From contig JAJDXE010000013.1 of assembly GCA_022825265.1 (NCBI GenBank), positions 248,001-312,000 of the forward strand: DNA of 64,000 nucleotides, read 5' to 3'. Shown here one piece after another: positions 17,254 to 25,786 of the stretch. The notes under the pieces were generated by a model. The model was not told where the DNA came from. It saw only the letters and a list, made by a program, of their open reading frames with translations, and did no database searches. A program made the translations under genes and the position numbers. This DNA comes from Dehalococcoidia bacterium. GTDB lineage: Bacteria; Chloroflexota; Dehalococcoidia; Bin125. Positions within the stretch are counted from its first letter, which is position 1. Every line of letters begins with the position of its first letter.

Positions 17254-18159
17254 TTACTTCGTCAACGCCAGAAACTGCTTGATCAGCGGCACGATGATCT
17301 CGGGCGCATCTTCCTGGCAGAAATGTCCCGCCTTGGGCAGGATCGTCACGGGAGCCTCCGGATAGAGCGCCTGGAATCCGCCGATGGCGCGCTCGGGGTC
17401 GATCGCGTGGTCCTGCATCCCTTCCACCATCATCGCCGGCTTGGATGCCAGCTCCGGCACGTTGGCGATCTCCTCGAAGACGAACTCGCGGATCCGGCCC
17501 AGGTAGGCGTCGAGCGGGAACTCGATCGCGCCGATACACGATTCCTTGTCTGGGAATGGCGCGGAGTAGGCCCGGATCCAGGCGTCGTCTACCGCCTCTG
17601 AGTTCTCAAATCCGATGATCTTCATCACGCTGAGCACATTGCTGCCCAGGTGGCCGAGGGTCTCATCCAGCGTGCCGGCCTCGTGATGCTTGCCGATCCA
17701 CTGGAACCACGGCGTCACCGGCGCATTCGGAGGCTCCCGACGAGAGCCCGGGATCACCGTGTTGAGCACGCACATGCGCTTGACCCGCTCGAGGTTGCGC
17801 ACGGCGTACTGCGAGCCCATCGGTCCGCCCCAGTCCTGCATCACGAAGGTGATGTCGCGCAGATCGAGCTCATCGATCAGCGCCGCCAGGTTTCCGACGT
17901 GCGTCCGAAGCGTGTACTCCCGATCCTGTGGCGTCTCGCTCTTGCCGAAGCCCATGTGGTCGGGGACGATCACCCGGTTCGTTTCAGACAGACCCGGAAT
18001 GAAGTTGCGGTACAGGTAGCCCCAGGTCGGCTCGCCGTGCAGCAGGATGACCGGCTCGCCCTCGCCTTCGTCGACGTAGTGCATCCGAAACCCGGGAGCA
18101 TCGGAAAAGTGAGGCTCAAACGGAAACGTGCCATCAAAGGTTTCGTCTGCGGGGATCAT
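17254..18159 (-). CDS. Haloalkane dehalogenase-like alpha/beta hydrolase
   Basis: A 301-residue alpha/beta hydrolase. HGEPTW (41-46) forms the oxyanion hole. The nucleophile elbow is QDWGG with Asp109 followed by Trp110, the halide-stabilising residue of haloalkane dehalogenases. Candidate acid Asp250 and base His279 complete the triad. HGEPTWGYLYR and DHMGFGKS resemble the DhlA-type (subfamily I) enzymes, which hydrolyse carbon-halogen bonds to alcohols. Many relatives with these motifs have other or unknown substrates. It is a monocistronic gene in the cytoplasm; no good ribosome-binding site is visible ahead of ATG 18159. Confidence 0.8.
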   Translation of the reverse strand: MIPADETFDGTFPFEPHFSDAPGFRMHYVDEGEGEPVILLHGEPTWGYLYRNFIPGLSETNRVIVPDHMGFGKSETPQDREYTLRTHVGNLAALIDELDLRDITFVMQDWGGPMGSQYAVRNLERVKRMCVLNTVIPGSRREPPNAPVTPWFQWIGKHHEAGTLDETLGHLGSNVLSVMKIIGFENSEAVDDAWIRAYSAPFPDKESCIGAIEFPLDAYLGRIREFVFEEIANVPELASKPAMMVEGMQDHAIDPERAIGGFQALYPEAPVTILPKAGHFCQEDAPEIIVPLIKQFLALTK

Positions 18160-18237
18160 GTGGGGTTCGCTTTCGGTGCCCGGTGTGTCAGAGTCGCGGT
18201 AGCCATGCTAGCCAAGGTCCCGGAGGATCCGGCACCG

Positions 18238-18267
18238 TTGACTAGGACAGATTATCGGTTCTATTAT
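18238..18267 (+). promoter_or_regulatory. Sigma-70-type promoter of the DUF5131/TcmP cassette
   Basis: TTGACT (18238-18243), 18-bp spacer, TATTAT (18262-18267), 23 bp before the gene start, with a CGGAG ribosome-binding site in between. It is the cleanest -35/-10 pair seen in the window, which fits a self-contained mobile cassette. Confidence 0.6.
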
Positions 18268-18290
18268 GAACAGGTGAACGGAGTATTGAT

Positions 18291-19019
18291 ATGCAGCGGT
18301 CATCGATTGAGTGGACCGAGGCGACCTGGAATCCGGTGACGGGCTGCACGGAGGTGAGCCCAGGTTGCGCTCATTGCTATGCGAAGACGTTCGCTGAGCG
18401 TTTTCGCGGTGTGCCGGGACATCCCTACGAGAACGGCTTCGACCTTCAGCTCCGGCCAGAGCGCCTGAGTCAGCCGCTGCGCTGGAAGAAACCGCGAACC
18501 ATCTTCGTCAACTCAATGAGCGACCTGTTTCACGAGGACGTGCCGGATGACTACGTCCGAGAGGTGTTCGAGGTGATGGAGTCCGCGAAGCGCCACAGGT
18601 TCCAGGTGTTGACGAAGCGCTCTGAGCGCCTCGCAGAAATCGCGCCGTCGTTGCCCTGGCCCGAAAACGTCTGGATGGGTGTGTCGGTCGAGAATCAGCG
18701 GTTTGCGTGTCGCGTCGACGATCTGCGATCGGTACCCGCCAGAGTCCGGTTTCTGAGCTGTGAGCCGCTCTTAGGGTCGCTTGATCTGAATCTGAAGAAT
18801 ATCCACTGGGTCATCGCAGGCGGCGAGAGCGGTCCCGGCGCTCGTGCGATGGATCCTGAATGGGTGCGAGGCGTTCGCGATCAGTGCGCATCAGAGAACG
18901 TCCCGTTCTTCTTCAAGCAGTGGGGCGCACACGATGAATGGGGTCATCGAAAAGGCAAGAGGCGCTCTGGGCGCAGGCTTGACGGACGACAACACGAGCA
19001 AATGCCGAGAGGATCCTAA
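18291..19019 (+). CDS. DUF5131 (phage Gp37/Gp68-type) three-Cys-motif protein
   Basis: A 242-residue protein of the Gp37/Gp68 family. The start IEWTEATWNPVTGC with Cys19, Cys26 and Cys29 (TGC...GCAHCYA) gives the three-cysteine motif, possibly an iron-sulfur or radical-SAM-like centre. Later FVNSMSDLFHEDVP, VWMGVSVENQ, FLSCEPLLG and VIAGGESGPGAR stretches are family hallmarks. The family is found in phages and mobile regions and is typically encoded beside TcmP, the arrangement here. Biochemical function is not established. It has its own promoter, and the next gene begins immediately after its stop. Confidence 0.88.
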   Translation: MQRSSIEWTEATWNPVTGCTEVSPGCAHCYAKTFAERFRGVPGHPYENGFDLQLRPERLSQPLRWKKPRTIFVNSMSDLFHEDVPDDYVREVFEVMESAKRHRFQVLTKRSERLAEIAPSLPWPENVWMGVSVENQRFACRVDDLRSVPARVRFLSCEPLLGSLDLNLKNIHWVIAGGESGPGARAMDPEWVRGVRDQCASENVPFFFKQWGAHDEWGHRKGKRRSGRRLDGRQHEQMPRGS

Positions 19020-19898
19020 GTGATAGCTGAGAGTACTGGAGAACCAGCGTCCTACGGTGGCGACTGGACTGTTGAGAAACTACGGAACCTTGGTGCGTAC
19101 GCTGACGCTTACACAACGGCCCTCAAGAATCAGCCGTTTCGCCTTATCTACTTCGATGCTTTTGCTGGCGAAGGGAGTGTTGCAATCAAGTCGGGTCTTC
19201 ACGCAGGAAACGTGATTGATGGTTCCGCAACGGTGGCGCTCTGAATTTCGGACAAGCCGTTTGACGAGTTGATCTTCGTGGAGAAAGAAAAGGACATCGC
19301 AGAGAGGCTTCGCACCAAGATGGACAATACTGCCCTTGGCCGCCACCACCGAGTTGTGCAGGGCGATGCAAATGAAGAGGTTGTTCGGTTTTGCCGACAG
19401 ATGGATGATTTTGACCGAGCACTAGTGCTCCTAGACCCTTTCGCGACTGAAGTCTCTTGGTCGACCGTCCAGGCCCTCGCGGACACACGGAAGTGCGATG
19501 TCCTGATTCTCTTCCCGACTATGCCCATCCGTCGGATGCTGAAGAGATACGACAACCCTGAAGATGCGCGGTTCAAAGACCATTTTACCCGAATATACGG
19601 TGACGACAGCTGGCGATCTCTCTATCAACCCCGACAGCAGATGTCAATGTTCGATGATGAACCGGAATACGAGACAGAGCGTGGCGCAGAAAGGCTAGTA
19701 AGCGTGTATCGGGATCGCCTCAATCAGGTTTTCGCTGACTCAATCTCGCAGTCACTGACCAACAAGAACAACAGCCGCCTCTTCGAGTTCATAGTTGCTT
19801 GGGGAGACCCAAAGGGCGCTGGAGTAGGAAAGAGAATCGCGAGTTGGATCATTCAGCACGAGGAGCCGTTCCGTGTGTATCAGGGCGGAAGAGGCTGA
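19020..19898 (+). pseudogene. Three-Cys-motif partner protein TcmP with in-frame stop
   Basis: Reading from GTG 19020, an N-terminal part ends in FDAFAGEG and continues to an in-frame TGA at 19242-19244. The same frame then resumes with PFDELIFVEKEKDIAERL and continues to 19898, including DRALVLLDPFATEVSW. The two halves together make a normal-length TcmP (about 292 residues). A single substitution such as CGA to TGA would explain the break. TcmP resembles methyltransferase-fold proteins and occurs with the three-Cys-motif protein encoded just upstream. The gene may be dead, the base may be an assembly error, or the stop may be read through. Confidence 0.72.
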
Positions 19899-19929
19899 AA
19901 GTGGAAGCAAGTTGGGACTTTGCCCTCTC

Positions 19930-20127
19930 TTACGATGAATCGCTGCCCCGACGAGTCCGCTCGAACTTCTCCCGCTGCTCAACCTCGGCCTGAGCAGCAG
20001 CGACATCCCCCGCGACCTTCGCCCGTTCCCACTGTTCCTTGTTGTCCTCGCCGCTCATCACGCGGCCAACGAGCGCAGCGAGGACCCCGAGAAACAGACC
20101 CCAGCGCAGGCCTCTCCAGAAGCCCAT
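19930..20127 (-). CDS. Small single-pass membrane protein (YtxH-like)
   Basis: A 65-residue protein with an N-terminal transmembrane segment (about residues 6-22, GLRWGLFLGVLAALVG) and a charged helical tail. The layout recalls YtxH-type proteins. ATG 20127 lies one base after the stop of the upstream membrane-protein gene, so the two are coupled. Function unknown. Confidence 0.55.
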   Translation of the reverse strand: MGFWRGLRWGLFLGVLAALVGRVMSGEDNKEQWERAKVAGDVAAAQAEVEQREKFERTRRGSDSS

Positions 20128-20128
20128 C

Positions 20129-20458
20129 TCAACCGCCCTTCTGGCGGAAATTGCCGCTGAGGACGTCGAACATCCTCTGGATCCTCGAGGCCGTGGCATA
20201 AGCCCGGATCACCGGCTCTGCTGCCGAGTCGCCCAGATACTCCGCAGTCCCCTTGACCGTCTTGACCGTCTCTTGCGCGTTCTCGAGCAGCGGCGGCACG
20301 CCCTCTTGGAACGTCTTGCGCGCGGCTCGGAGCAGGCGGAACGAGAGGAATCCGACCACGATCGTGGCCACGATCATCACAAGCAACGCGATCACGCTGA
20401 GCAGCCCGGCGACGATGATGACGATGTCGCGGATGTCGGTGATCGTGCTCAACAGCAT
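20129..20458 (-). CDS. DUF948-like membrane protein
   Basis: A 109-residue protein with one long hydrophobic segment (about residues 12-38) and an amphipathic tail, resembling DUF948/YtxG-type proteins often found with YtxH. The start codon overlaps the end of mnmA by about 10 nt, and the next gene starts one base after its stop. That makes a three-gene chain mnmA, this gene, small membrane protein. A stress or envelope role is only a guess. Confidence 0.6.
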   Translation of the reverse strand: MLLSTITDIRDIVIIVAGLLSVIALLVMIVATIVVGFLSFRLLRAARKTFQEGVPPLLENAQETVKTVKGTAEYLGDSAAEPVIRAYATASRIQRMFDVLSGNFRQKGG

Positions 20459-21525
20459 GAGCTGATCGTAACCGAAGCCGTCGATTCCACGGTGCCGCCG
20501 CCCAGCACCCGGTCGCCGTCGTAGAACACGGCAGCCTGCCCCGCCGCGACGGCGGTCGCCGGCTCGTCCAGAGTGAGCACGCGACCGTCCAGTCTGGCCG
20601 GCAACGGGGTCGAGCGGTAGCGTAGTTGCACCTTGAACCGATCGGTCGGAGCGGCGAGCCAACGAACCTCGGAGAGCTCGATCCGGTCCACTAGCAGATC
20701 GTCGGCACTGCCGACCGTCACAACGTTGGTATCGGCGTCGATCGCAGTCACGAACCGACGCTCGCCTCCACCGCCGGTCTGCAGACCCTTGCGCTGACCG
20801 ATGGTGAAGTGCTGAACGCCCTGGTGTCGACCGACTTCGTGACCCTCCGTGTCGAGCATCAGGCCGGGACGGTCGGCGACCTTCGTCGCAACCACGGCCC
20901 GATAGTCGCCACCAGGAACGAAGCAAATGTCGGCGCTCTCCGGCTTGTCGGCGACGGCGAGGCGATGCCGCTCCGCAACTGCCCTTACCTCGGACTTCTG
21001 CAGACCGCCGACGGGGAACAGGGTCATTGCCAGCGCCTCAGGCGTCAGCGTGTAGAGGAAGTAGGACTGATCCTTGTCGCGGTCGATCCCACGAAGCAGC
21101 CGCGGCCGACCATCATCGTCGCGCGACGTTCTCGCATAGTGACCGGTCGCGATCCAGTCGGCGCCCAGCGCTTTGGCGCGCTCAAGAAACGCGTCGAACT
21201 TGATGTACGTGTTGCAGTTGAGGCATGGATTCGGCGTGCGCCCATTCGCGTACTCGTCGATGAACTGATCAACAACGAACTTGCGGAACGGCCGCTCCAG
21301 GTTGAGGGTGTAATGGGGAATGCCAAGCCGCTGCGCGACACGACGCGCGTCACCGATGTCTTCAATCGCGCAGCACTGGCTCCGACCTGTGTAGTCCTCG
21401 GGCCGCGCCTCGGTCCAGAGACGCATCGTGATCCCGATCACGTCATAGCCTTGCTCGACGAGCAGCGCCGCGGCGACCGAGGAGTCAACGCCGCCGCTCA
21501 TGCCCACGACGACTCGTTCAGCCAT
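20449..21525 (-). CDS. mnmA: tRNA-specific 2-thiouridylase MnmA
   Basis: A 358-residue enzyme that thiolates U34 of tRNA-Glu, -Gln and -Lys using sulfur relayed from a cysteine desulfurase. The PP-loop GMSGGVDSS is at 8-16. The catalytic cysteines are Cys101 (NPCLNC) and Cys201 (SADICFV). The TGHYAR and KDQSYFLY motifs and the C-terminal beta-barrel domain are in place. ATG 21525 is chosen because the MAERVVVGMSGGVDSS start matches the family. It is transcribed divergently from rsfS, whose start is only 31 bp away, so the two share a compact promoter region. Confidence 0.95.
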   Translation of the reverse strand: MAERVVVGMSGGVDSSVAAALLVEQGYDVIGITMRLWTEARPEDYTGRSQCCAIEDIGDARRVAQRLGIPHYTLNLERPFRKFVVDQFIDEYANGRTPNPCLNCNTYIKFDAFLERAKALGADWIATGHYARTSRDDDGRPRLLRGIDRDKDQSYFLYTLTPEALAMTLFPVGGLQKSEVRAVAERHRLAVADKPESADICFVPGGDYRAVVATKVADRPGLMLDTEGHEVGRHQGVQHFTIGQRKGLQTGGGGERRFVTAIDADTNVVTVGSADDLLVDRIELSEVRWLAAPTDRFKVQLRYRSTPLPARLDGRVLTLDEPATAVAAGQAAVFYDGDRVLGGGTVESTASVTISSCC

Positions 21526-21556
21526 GTTCTCGACCCGGAGCGCTACCATTGACCAC

Positions 21557-21952
21557 GTGACTACTCCAGCGACGGCACTCGACCCAACCGCGCGGAGGCC
21601 CGTACGTACCACCAAGGAAGACGCCGAGCGGCTCGCCCGCGCCGTCGTCGAACAGCTCGACGAACGGCAGGCCGAGGCGATCGTCCTCCTCGACGTCGGT
21701 CCTCACACCGACCTCGCTGACTACTTCGTCATCGCGTCCGCCACGTCGCGCCGACAGTTCGGCGCGCTCGAAGACGCGCTGCGCCATGTCCCCGACGCCG
21801 ATTTCCCACGGCGCGAAGGCGGTTCCGAAGGCGGCTGGCTGCTCTGCGACTACGGCTCGGTGGTGGTGCATATCTTCGACCGTGAAACGCGCGACTACTA
21901 CGACCTCGACGGCCTCTGGTCGCAAGCCGACACGCTGCTGCGCGTCGAGTAA
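21557..21952 (+). CDS. rsfS: Ribosome silencing factor RsfS
   Basis: A 131-residue RsfS/Iojap-family protein that binds L14 on the large ribosomal subunit and blocks subunit joining in poor conditions. Family features are AIVLLDVG...LADYFVIASATSRRQ, GGWLLCDYGSVVVHIFDRETRDYYDLDGLW. The GTG at 21557 is the likely start, because longer in-frame options run into divergent mnmA. A TACCAT box just upstream and the absence of a clear ribosome-binding site would fit a very short leader. Confidence 0.9.
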   Translation: MTTPATALDPTARRPVRTTKEDAERLARAVVEQLDERQAEAIVLLDVGPHTDLADYFVIASATSRRQFGALEDALRHVPDADFPRREGGSEGGWLLCDYGSVVVHIFDRETRDYYDLDGLWSQADTLLRVE

Positions 21953-21979
21953 CGCTCGCGACTCAGCGCCGCTTCCAAG

Positions 21980-22435
21980 CTACTCGTAAATCCAGCCCTC
22001 GACATCTCGGCTCCAGCTGACCAGCTCCGACGGTTCGAAGAACAGCGCGAGCTCGCGCTCTCCCGACTCCGGCGAGTCGGAGCCGTGGATTACGTTGCGG
22101 CCCAGGTCGACGCCGAAGTCGGCGCGGATGCTGCCCGGCGTGGCATCGAGTGGGTTGGTCGCGCCCATTGTGTTGCGCACGAGCTGGACTGCGTTGGCGC
22201 CCTCAAACCCAGCGGCGACCAGCGGTCCGGACGTAATGAAGTCGCGCAATCCGGGAAAGAACGGCTTCTCGACGTGCTCCGCGTAGTGCCGGTTGGCGAG
22301 CGCTTCGTCCATCTGCATCAGCTTCAGCCCGATCAGTTTCAGGCCGCGTGCTTCGAGCCGGGCCAGTACCTGGCCAATCAGGCCGCGCTGGACACCGTCG
22401 GGCTTGACCAGGACAAGAGTACGTTCGGTGGACAT
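21980..22435 (-). CDS. ndk: Nucleoside diphosphate kinase
   Basis: A 151-residue enzyme that balances NTP and dNTP pools by phosphotransfer through a histidine. The start TLVLVKPDGVQRG has the conserved Lys11. Active-site His117 lies in NVIHGSDSPESGERE, and the C-terminal EPSELVSW and WIYE motifs match the family. ATG 22435 has a GGAG upstream. It lies downstream of tsaE and tsaB on the same strand, with about 100 bp between. Confidence 0.97.
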   Translation of the reverse strand: MSTERTLVLVKPDGVQRGLIGQVLARLEARGLKLIGLKLMQMDEALANRHYAEHVEKPFFPGLRDFITSGPLVAAGFEGANAVQLVRNTMGATNPLDATPGSIRADFGVDLGRNVIHGSDSPESGERELALFFEPSELVSWSRDVEGWIYE

Positions 22436-22539
22436 AGCAGGCTCCGGAGGTTCGATAGCGATGAGTTGCTGCAGGCGGACTCAGCGTAAGACGAGACATC
22501 GCCTCGGTCGTTGTCGGAAGAATCACACAGGGATCGGAA

Positions 22540-23247
22540 CTATTGAGGTGGTTGCGGACCAATCGCCGGTTCCCGCAGGTACAGCGGCTCGAGCGCAGCG
22601 GGAGCGACGCCCTGTCCATCCTGCAAACGCCGCCAGCCAAGTTCGGCCAGTATGCCGGCGCGGCGGGTGTTCAGCGAGGCCGGCGAACACGCCCAGCCCG
22701 CGTGCTCGAGCGAAGCCGCGGAATCGTCCGACAGGCGACCCGGTTCGCCGCAGATCACGCCCGGCCGCCCGGCGAACCGCCTCGCGTCGCCTAGCGCGCG
22801 CAACAGTTCGAACTCCGCACCGGTCTGCGCCGGCCCGAGCTCACGCCAACGATCGAGCGGACCCCAGAAGATTTGCCAGGCCCAGGACGTGCGCGAAGCG
22901 CGGTGGATCGCCGCGGCAAGACCGCTCGACGCATGTTGAAACGCCTCGATCTCCAACCGTCCGACACCAACACACTGCAGATCAAGAGCCACCGCCAGAC
23001 CCTCGGCAGCAGCCATCCCCGAGCGAATGCCGCCGTATGCGCCTGGTCCGACATCAACGAACACGGCTTCGAGTTCCTGTTTGACGATTTCCGTGTTGCC
23101 CGTCTGCCGACAGACGAAATCGATCATCGGCGTCAGCGACGGCGTATGTCGACGTCCCGACTGCCAGTTGATCTCGGTCAGGACGAGACCCCGGTCGCTC
23201 ACCGCGACGCTGGACTGCTCGCCGACAGTGTCAATCGAAAGCTCCAT
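22540..23247 (-). CDS. tsaB: tRNA threonylcarbamoyladenosine synthesis protein TsaB
   Basis: A 235-residue ASKHA-fold protein, the scaffold of the TsaBDE complex that makes t6A37 in tRNA. The SIDTVGEQSSVAV start, a VDVGPGAYGGIRSGMAAAEGLA core and a GVGRLE stretch match TsaB (YeaZ). Its ATG overlaps the tsaE stop by one base (TGATG), so the genes are translationally coupled. The TsaD partner is not in the window. The C-terminal half is poorly conserved, as is usual. Confidence 0.87.
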   Translation of the reverse strand: MELSIDTVGEQSSVAVSDRGLVLTEINWQSGRRHTPSLTPMIDFVCRQTGNTEIVKQELEAVFVDVGPGAYGGIRSGMAAAEGLAVALDLQCVGVGRLEIEAFQHASSGLAAAIHRASRTSWAWQIFWGPLDRWRELGPAQTGAEFELLRALGDARRFAGRPGVICGEPGRLSDDSAASLEHAGWACSPASLNTRRAGILAELGWRRLQDGQGVAPAALEPLYLREPAIGPQPPQ

Positions 23248-23768
23248 CAGGCAGGAACCACGGCAAACTGTTCGGCCAACCCAAGCAACAGGTCTTGCGC
23301 TTGCTCACCCGACGCAGACAACACCAGCTCGCGGGGCGAGGCGTCAAGCGCGTCCTCAGAAACATCATCCTCAAGCGGCGTGATCAGCACATGCAGATGA
23401 TCAGCCGGCAACACACCCTCGCCGCGCTCCGGCCACTCGACCAGCAAGATGCCGCCTTCCGCCGCCTGAGCCAGGCCAAGCTCGGCGATTAAGTCGAGGT
23501 CGTCCAGCCGGTACAGATCGGCATGACGCATCGGCAAGCGACCGCCAAGATGCTCGTTGACCAGCACGAAGGTGGGCGAGTTCACGACCGTCGGCGCTTC
23601 CAGCCCGCGACCCACGCCCTGTGCAATCACCGTCTTGCCCGCCCCCAGATCGCCCTGGAGCAACACGACCGTGCCCGCAGGCGCCAGCCGACCCACCGCC
23701 GCTCCGACCGCGCGGGTTGCTTCCGCGTCGGCGCAGGTCAGTCGCAGTGTTTGCCGTGCATCAGGCAT
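23247..23768 (-). CDS. tsaE: tRNA threonylcarbamoyladenosine synthesis ATPase TsaE
   Basis: A 173-residue P-loop protein with Walker A GDLGAGKT (39-46), a VNSPTFVLVNEH segment, DLYRLDDL, and LLVEWPERGEGVLP. All are standard for TsaE (YjeE), the ATPase that resets the TsaBD complex. It is first in a coupled tsaE-tsaB operon with ndk further downstream. A hydroxyacid dehydrogenase gene is transcribed divergently 37 bp away. Confidence 0.93.
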   Translation of the reverse strand: MPDARQTLRLTCADAEATRAVGAAVGRLAPAGTVVLLQGDLGAGKTVIAQGVGRGLEAPTVVNSPTFVLVNEHLGGRLPMRHADLYRLDDLDLIAELGLAQAAEGGILLVEWPERGEGVLPADHLHVLITPLEDDVSEDALDASPRELVLSASGEQAQDLLLGLAEQFAVVPA

Positions 23769-23805
23769 AGGCTCAGCTTATCGGTAGAGGACCTATTCTG
23801 AGGAT

Positions 23806-24828
23806 ATGGACAAGATTCATATCGCCAATTTTCTGCCCGTTCCCGAATCGGCCCTCGATGTGATTCGCTCCGTCGATTCGCGGATCGAGATCCACAACGT
23901 CTCCCAGAACCTGGCCCGTTACATGCGCGAGCCCGCTCACCCACAGATCGACGTCAGAGCCGCCATCGCAGAAGGCAACGAAATCCAGCAGCGAGACCAG
24001 GTCTGGTTCACGTTCTTCAGCGGAGACCTGGCCGGCGAAGCGTCAGCCCTCGAATGGATCGCCCTCGCCTCCGCCGGAGCCAACCAGATCCTCGACCGAC
24101 CAATCGGCGAAGACGTCGTCATCACCAAGATGCCCGGCCTCGCCGCGCGAGTGATCGGCGAGTGGGTACTCGCCTTCATGCTCATGGACGCCAAGCGAAT
24201 GATCCGGCTGATCGAGGCGCATCGACAGGGCACTTGGGCGCGCTCAGATCCCGAAACCCTCGAGGGCGCAACCGTCGGAATCATCGGTTACGGAGCGATC
24301 GGCTCCGAGATCGCCCGCTTCTGCGACGCCTTCGGCGCCCGCGTGGTCGGCATCCGGCGCCGAGCCTCCGGCGACGGCACACCGCCGCCCGATGCGCCTG
24401 ATTCCGTGGCCTACGTCTGGCCGCCCGAGCGCCTCAACGACGTGCTCAGCGAGTCCGACTACGTCGTCCTCGCCGTCCCGCTGACCGAAGACACCCACCA
24501 CCTGATCGGTGAAGCAGAGCTGGCCGCAATGAAGCCCGGCGCGGCGCTGATCAACATCGCACGCGGAGAAGTGGTCGACTGGGACGCGCAGGTCGCCGCG
24601 CTCGACAGCGGACGTTTGCGAGCCTCCTACACCGACGTGACCTCGCCCGAGCCGCTGCCCGACGGACATGCCCTGTGGAGCGTCCCCAGCCTGTTCATCA
24701 CGCCCCACAACAGCGGACTGCAACCCAACTACTTTGGCAAGGCCGCGCACCGGTTCGCCGAGAACCTGAGGCGCTACATCGCCGGCGAGCCCCTGCGCGA
24801 CGTCGTGGACCGACATGCCGGCTACTGA
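23806..24828 (+). CDS. D-isomer-specific 2-hydroxyacid dehydrogenase
   Basis: A 340-residue NAD(P)-dependent dehydrogenase. The nucleotide-binding motif is GYGAIGSEIARF; INIARGEVVD carries the substrate-binding Arg, and TPHNSG carries the catalytic His. The relaxed substrate domain resembles glyoxylate/hydroxypyruvate-reductase-like members, but the 2-oxo acid used cannot be told. GAGGAT just before ATG 23806 serves as ribosome-binding site. The next gene starts inside its last 14 bases, so the two are coupled. Confidence 0.85.
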   Translation: MDKIHIANFLPVPESALDVIRSVDSRIEIHNVSQNLARYMREPAHPQIDVRAAIAEGNEIQQRDQVWFTFFSGDLAGEASALEWIALASAGANQILDRPIGEDVVITKMPGLAARVIGEWVLAFMLMDAKRMIRLIEAHRQGTWARSDPETLEGATVGIIGYGAIGSEIARFCDAFGARVVGIRRRASGDGTPPPDAPDSVAYVWPPERLNDVLSESDYVVLAVPLTEDTHHLIGEAELAAMKPGAALINIARGEVVDWDAQVAALDSGRLRASYTDVTSPEPLPDGHALWSVPSLFITPHNSGLQPNYFGKAAHRFAENLRRYIAGEPLRDVVDRHAGY

Positions 24829-25777
24829 CGCGCCGGACACCGCAGCGGACCCGGTTCCGCAGCGCCACGGCATTTACATGCCCGCGCGAGGCACCTTGGT
24901 CGTCGCCGGACGCGACCGCGACGTCTCGCGCATGCCCAATCCTGACATCCGCTTCGGCATCGGACTCTGGCCCTCCGAGGCGATGGCCTACATCGAGCCA
25001 GACGACGCCTTCACCAACGCCGCAGTGCGGCTGCGTCAGCTCGGACCCAAGCTGGTCGCCGCTCTGCAAGACATGCAAGTGCCGCTCGAAGACCTGAAAA
25101 ACCGAACCGTCGGAGCAATCGAGGAAGAACTCACCCAGGAGCTGGTCGAGCGTACCCCGCTCCACGTCGACCTCGTCGCCCACTACATCGCCGAGCTGCT
25201 CGACCACGTCGCAACCATCGTGCCGCTCTGCTACGGCGAGGCCGGCGCTCCCCTGCGAGGTGCCCGAGGCAGTCTCAGGCGTCTGTCCCGGGTTCCGCTA
25301 GGCGATATCGATCCCGTCTTGGCCGAGATCGTGGCGCCCCAGGGAACGCTCCCCGGTTGGGCCGAGACCCTGGCCGCCTCGTCGATCGGAGCCACTTCCG
25401 ACTTCTCCGCACTCCCATTGGCGAACGACCCAAACATCTACATCATCACCAACCACCCCAACTTCGAGCGGGCCGACCCGGACCAGAAGCTCGAGGCCCT
25501 CAAGGCCTCGGCCAGACAGACCACCGCCGCAGCCGAGGCGATTGACGCCTCCATGCTCGGTATGTTCCGCTGGCTCGACAAGCTCCTCGATCATCTGATC
25601 AACGTGGTCTGCCAGAGATTGCCCGAGGGCGATCGATTGCGCGAACGCTGGGCCTCCGACGAATGGACCGTGATCCAGCGCCTGACCTTCTTCGACACCG
25701 ACGCGGCGCTCGCGATCACGCGGGCCTTCCCCGCCATCTCCGACGGACCATTGCTCCCCGGCACGGAGTCCGAGTAG
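24815..25777 (+). CDS. Hypothetical protein coupled to the hydroxyacid dehydrogenase
   Basis: A 320-residue soluble protein of no family I recognise. It has no signal peptide or transmembrane segment. The first ~25 residues are Pro/Ala-rich and probably flexible; the rest is acidic and mostly helical, with stretches such as WPSEAMAYIEPDDAFTNAAVRLRQLG. Its ATG overlaps the dehydrogenase gene by 14 bases, so expression is linked and a shared pathway is likely. Confidence 0.6.
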   Translation: MPATDAPDTAADPVPQRHGIYMPARGTLVVAGRDRDVSRMPNPDIRFGIGLWPSEAMAYIEPDDAFTNAAVRLRQLGPKLVAALQDMQVPLEDLKNRTVGAIEEELTQELVERTPLHVDLVAHYIAELLDHVATIVPLCYGEAGAPLRGARGSLRRLSRVPLGDIDPVLAEIVAPQGTLPGWAETLAASSIGATSDFSALPLANDPNIYIITNHPNFERADPDQKLEALKASARQTTAAAEAIDASMLGMFRWLDKLLDHLINVVCQRLPEGDRLRERWASDEWTVIQRLTFFDTDAALAITRAFPAISDGPLLPGTESE

Positions 25778-25786
25778 CTAGTTCCC

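Noticed and set aside
19242..19244. Selenocysteine codon in TcmP
   Set aside because: TcmP proteins are not known to use selenocysteine and no SECIS-like hairpin directly follows the TGA.
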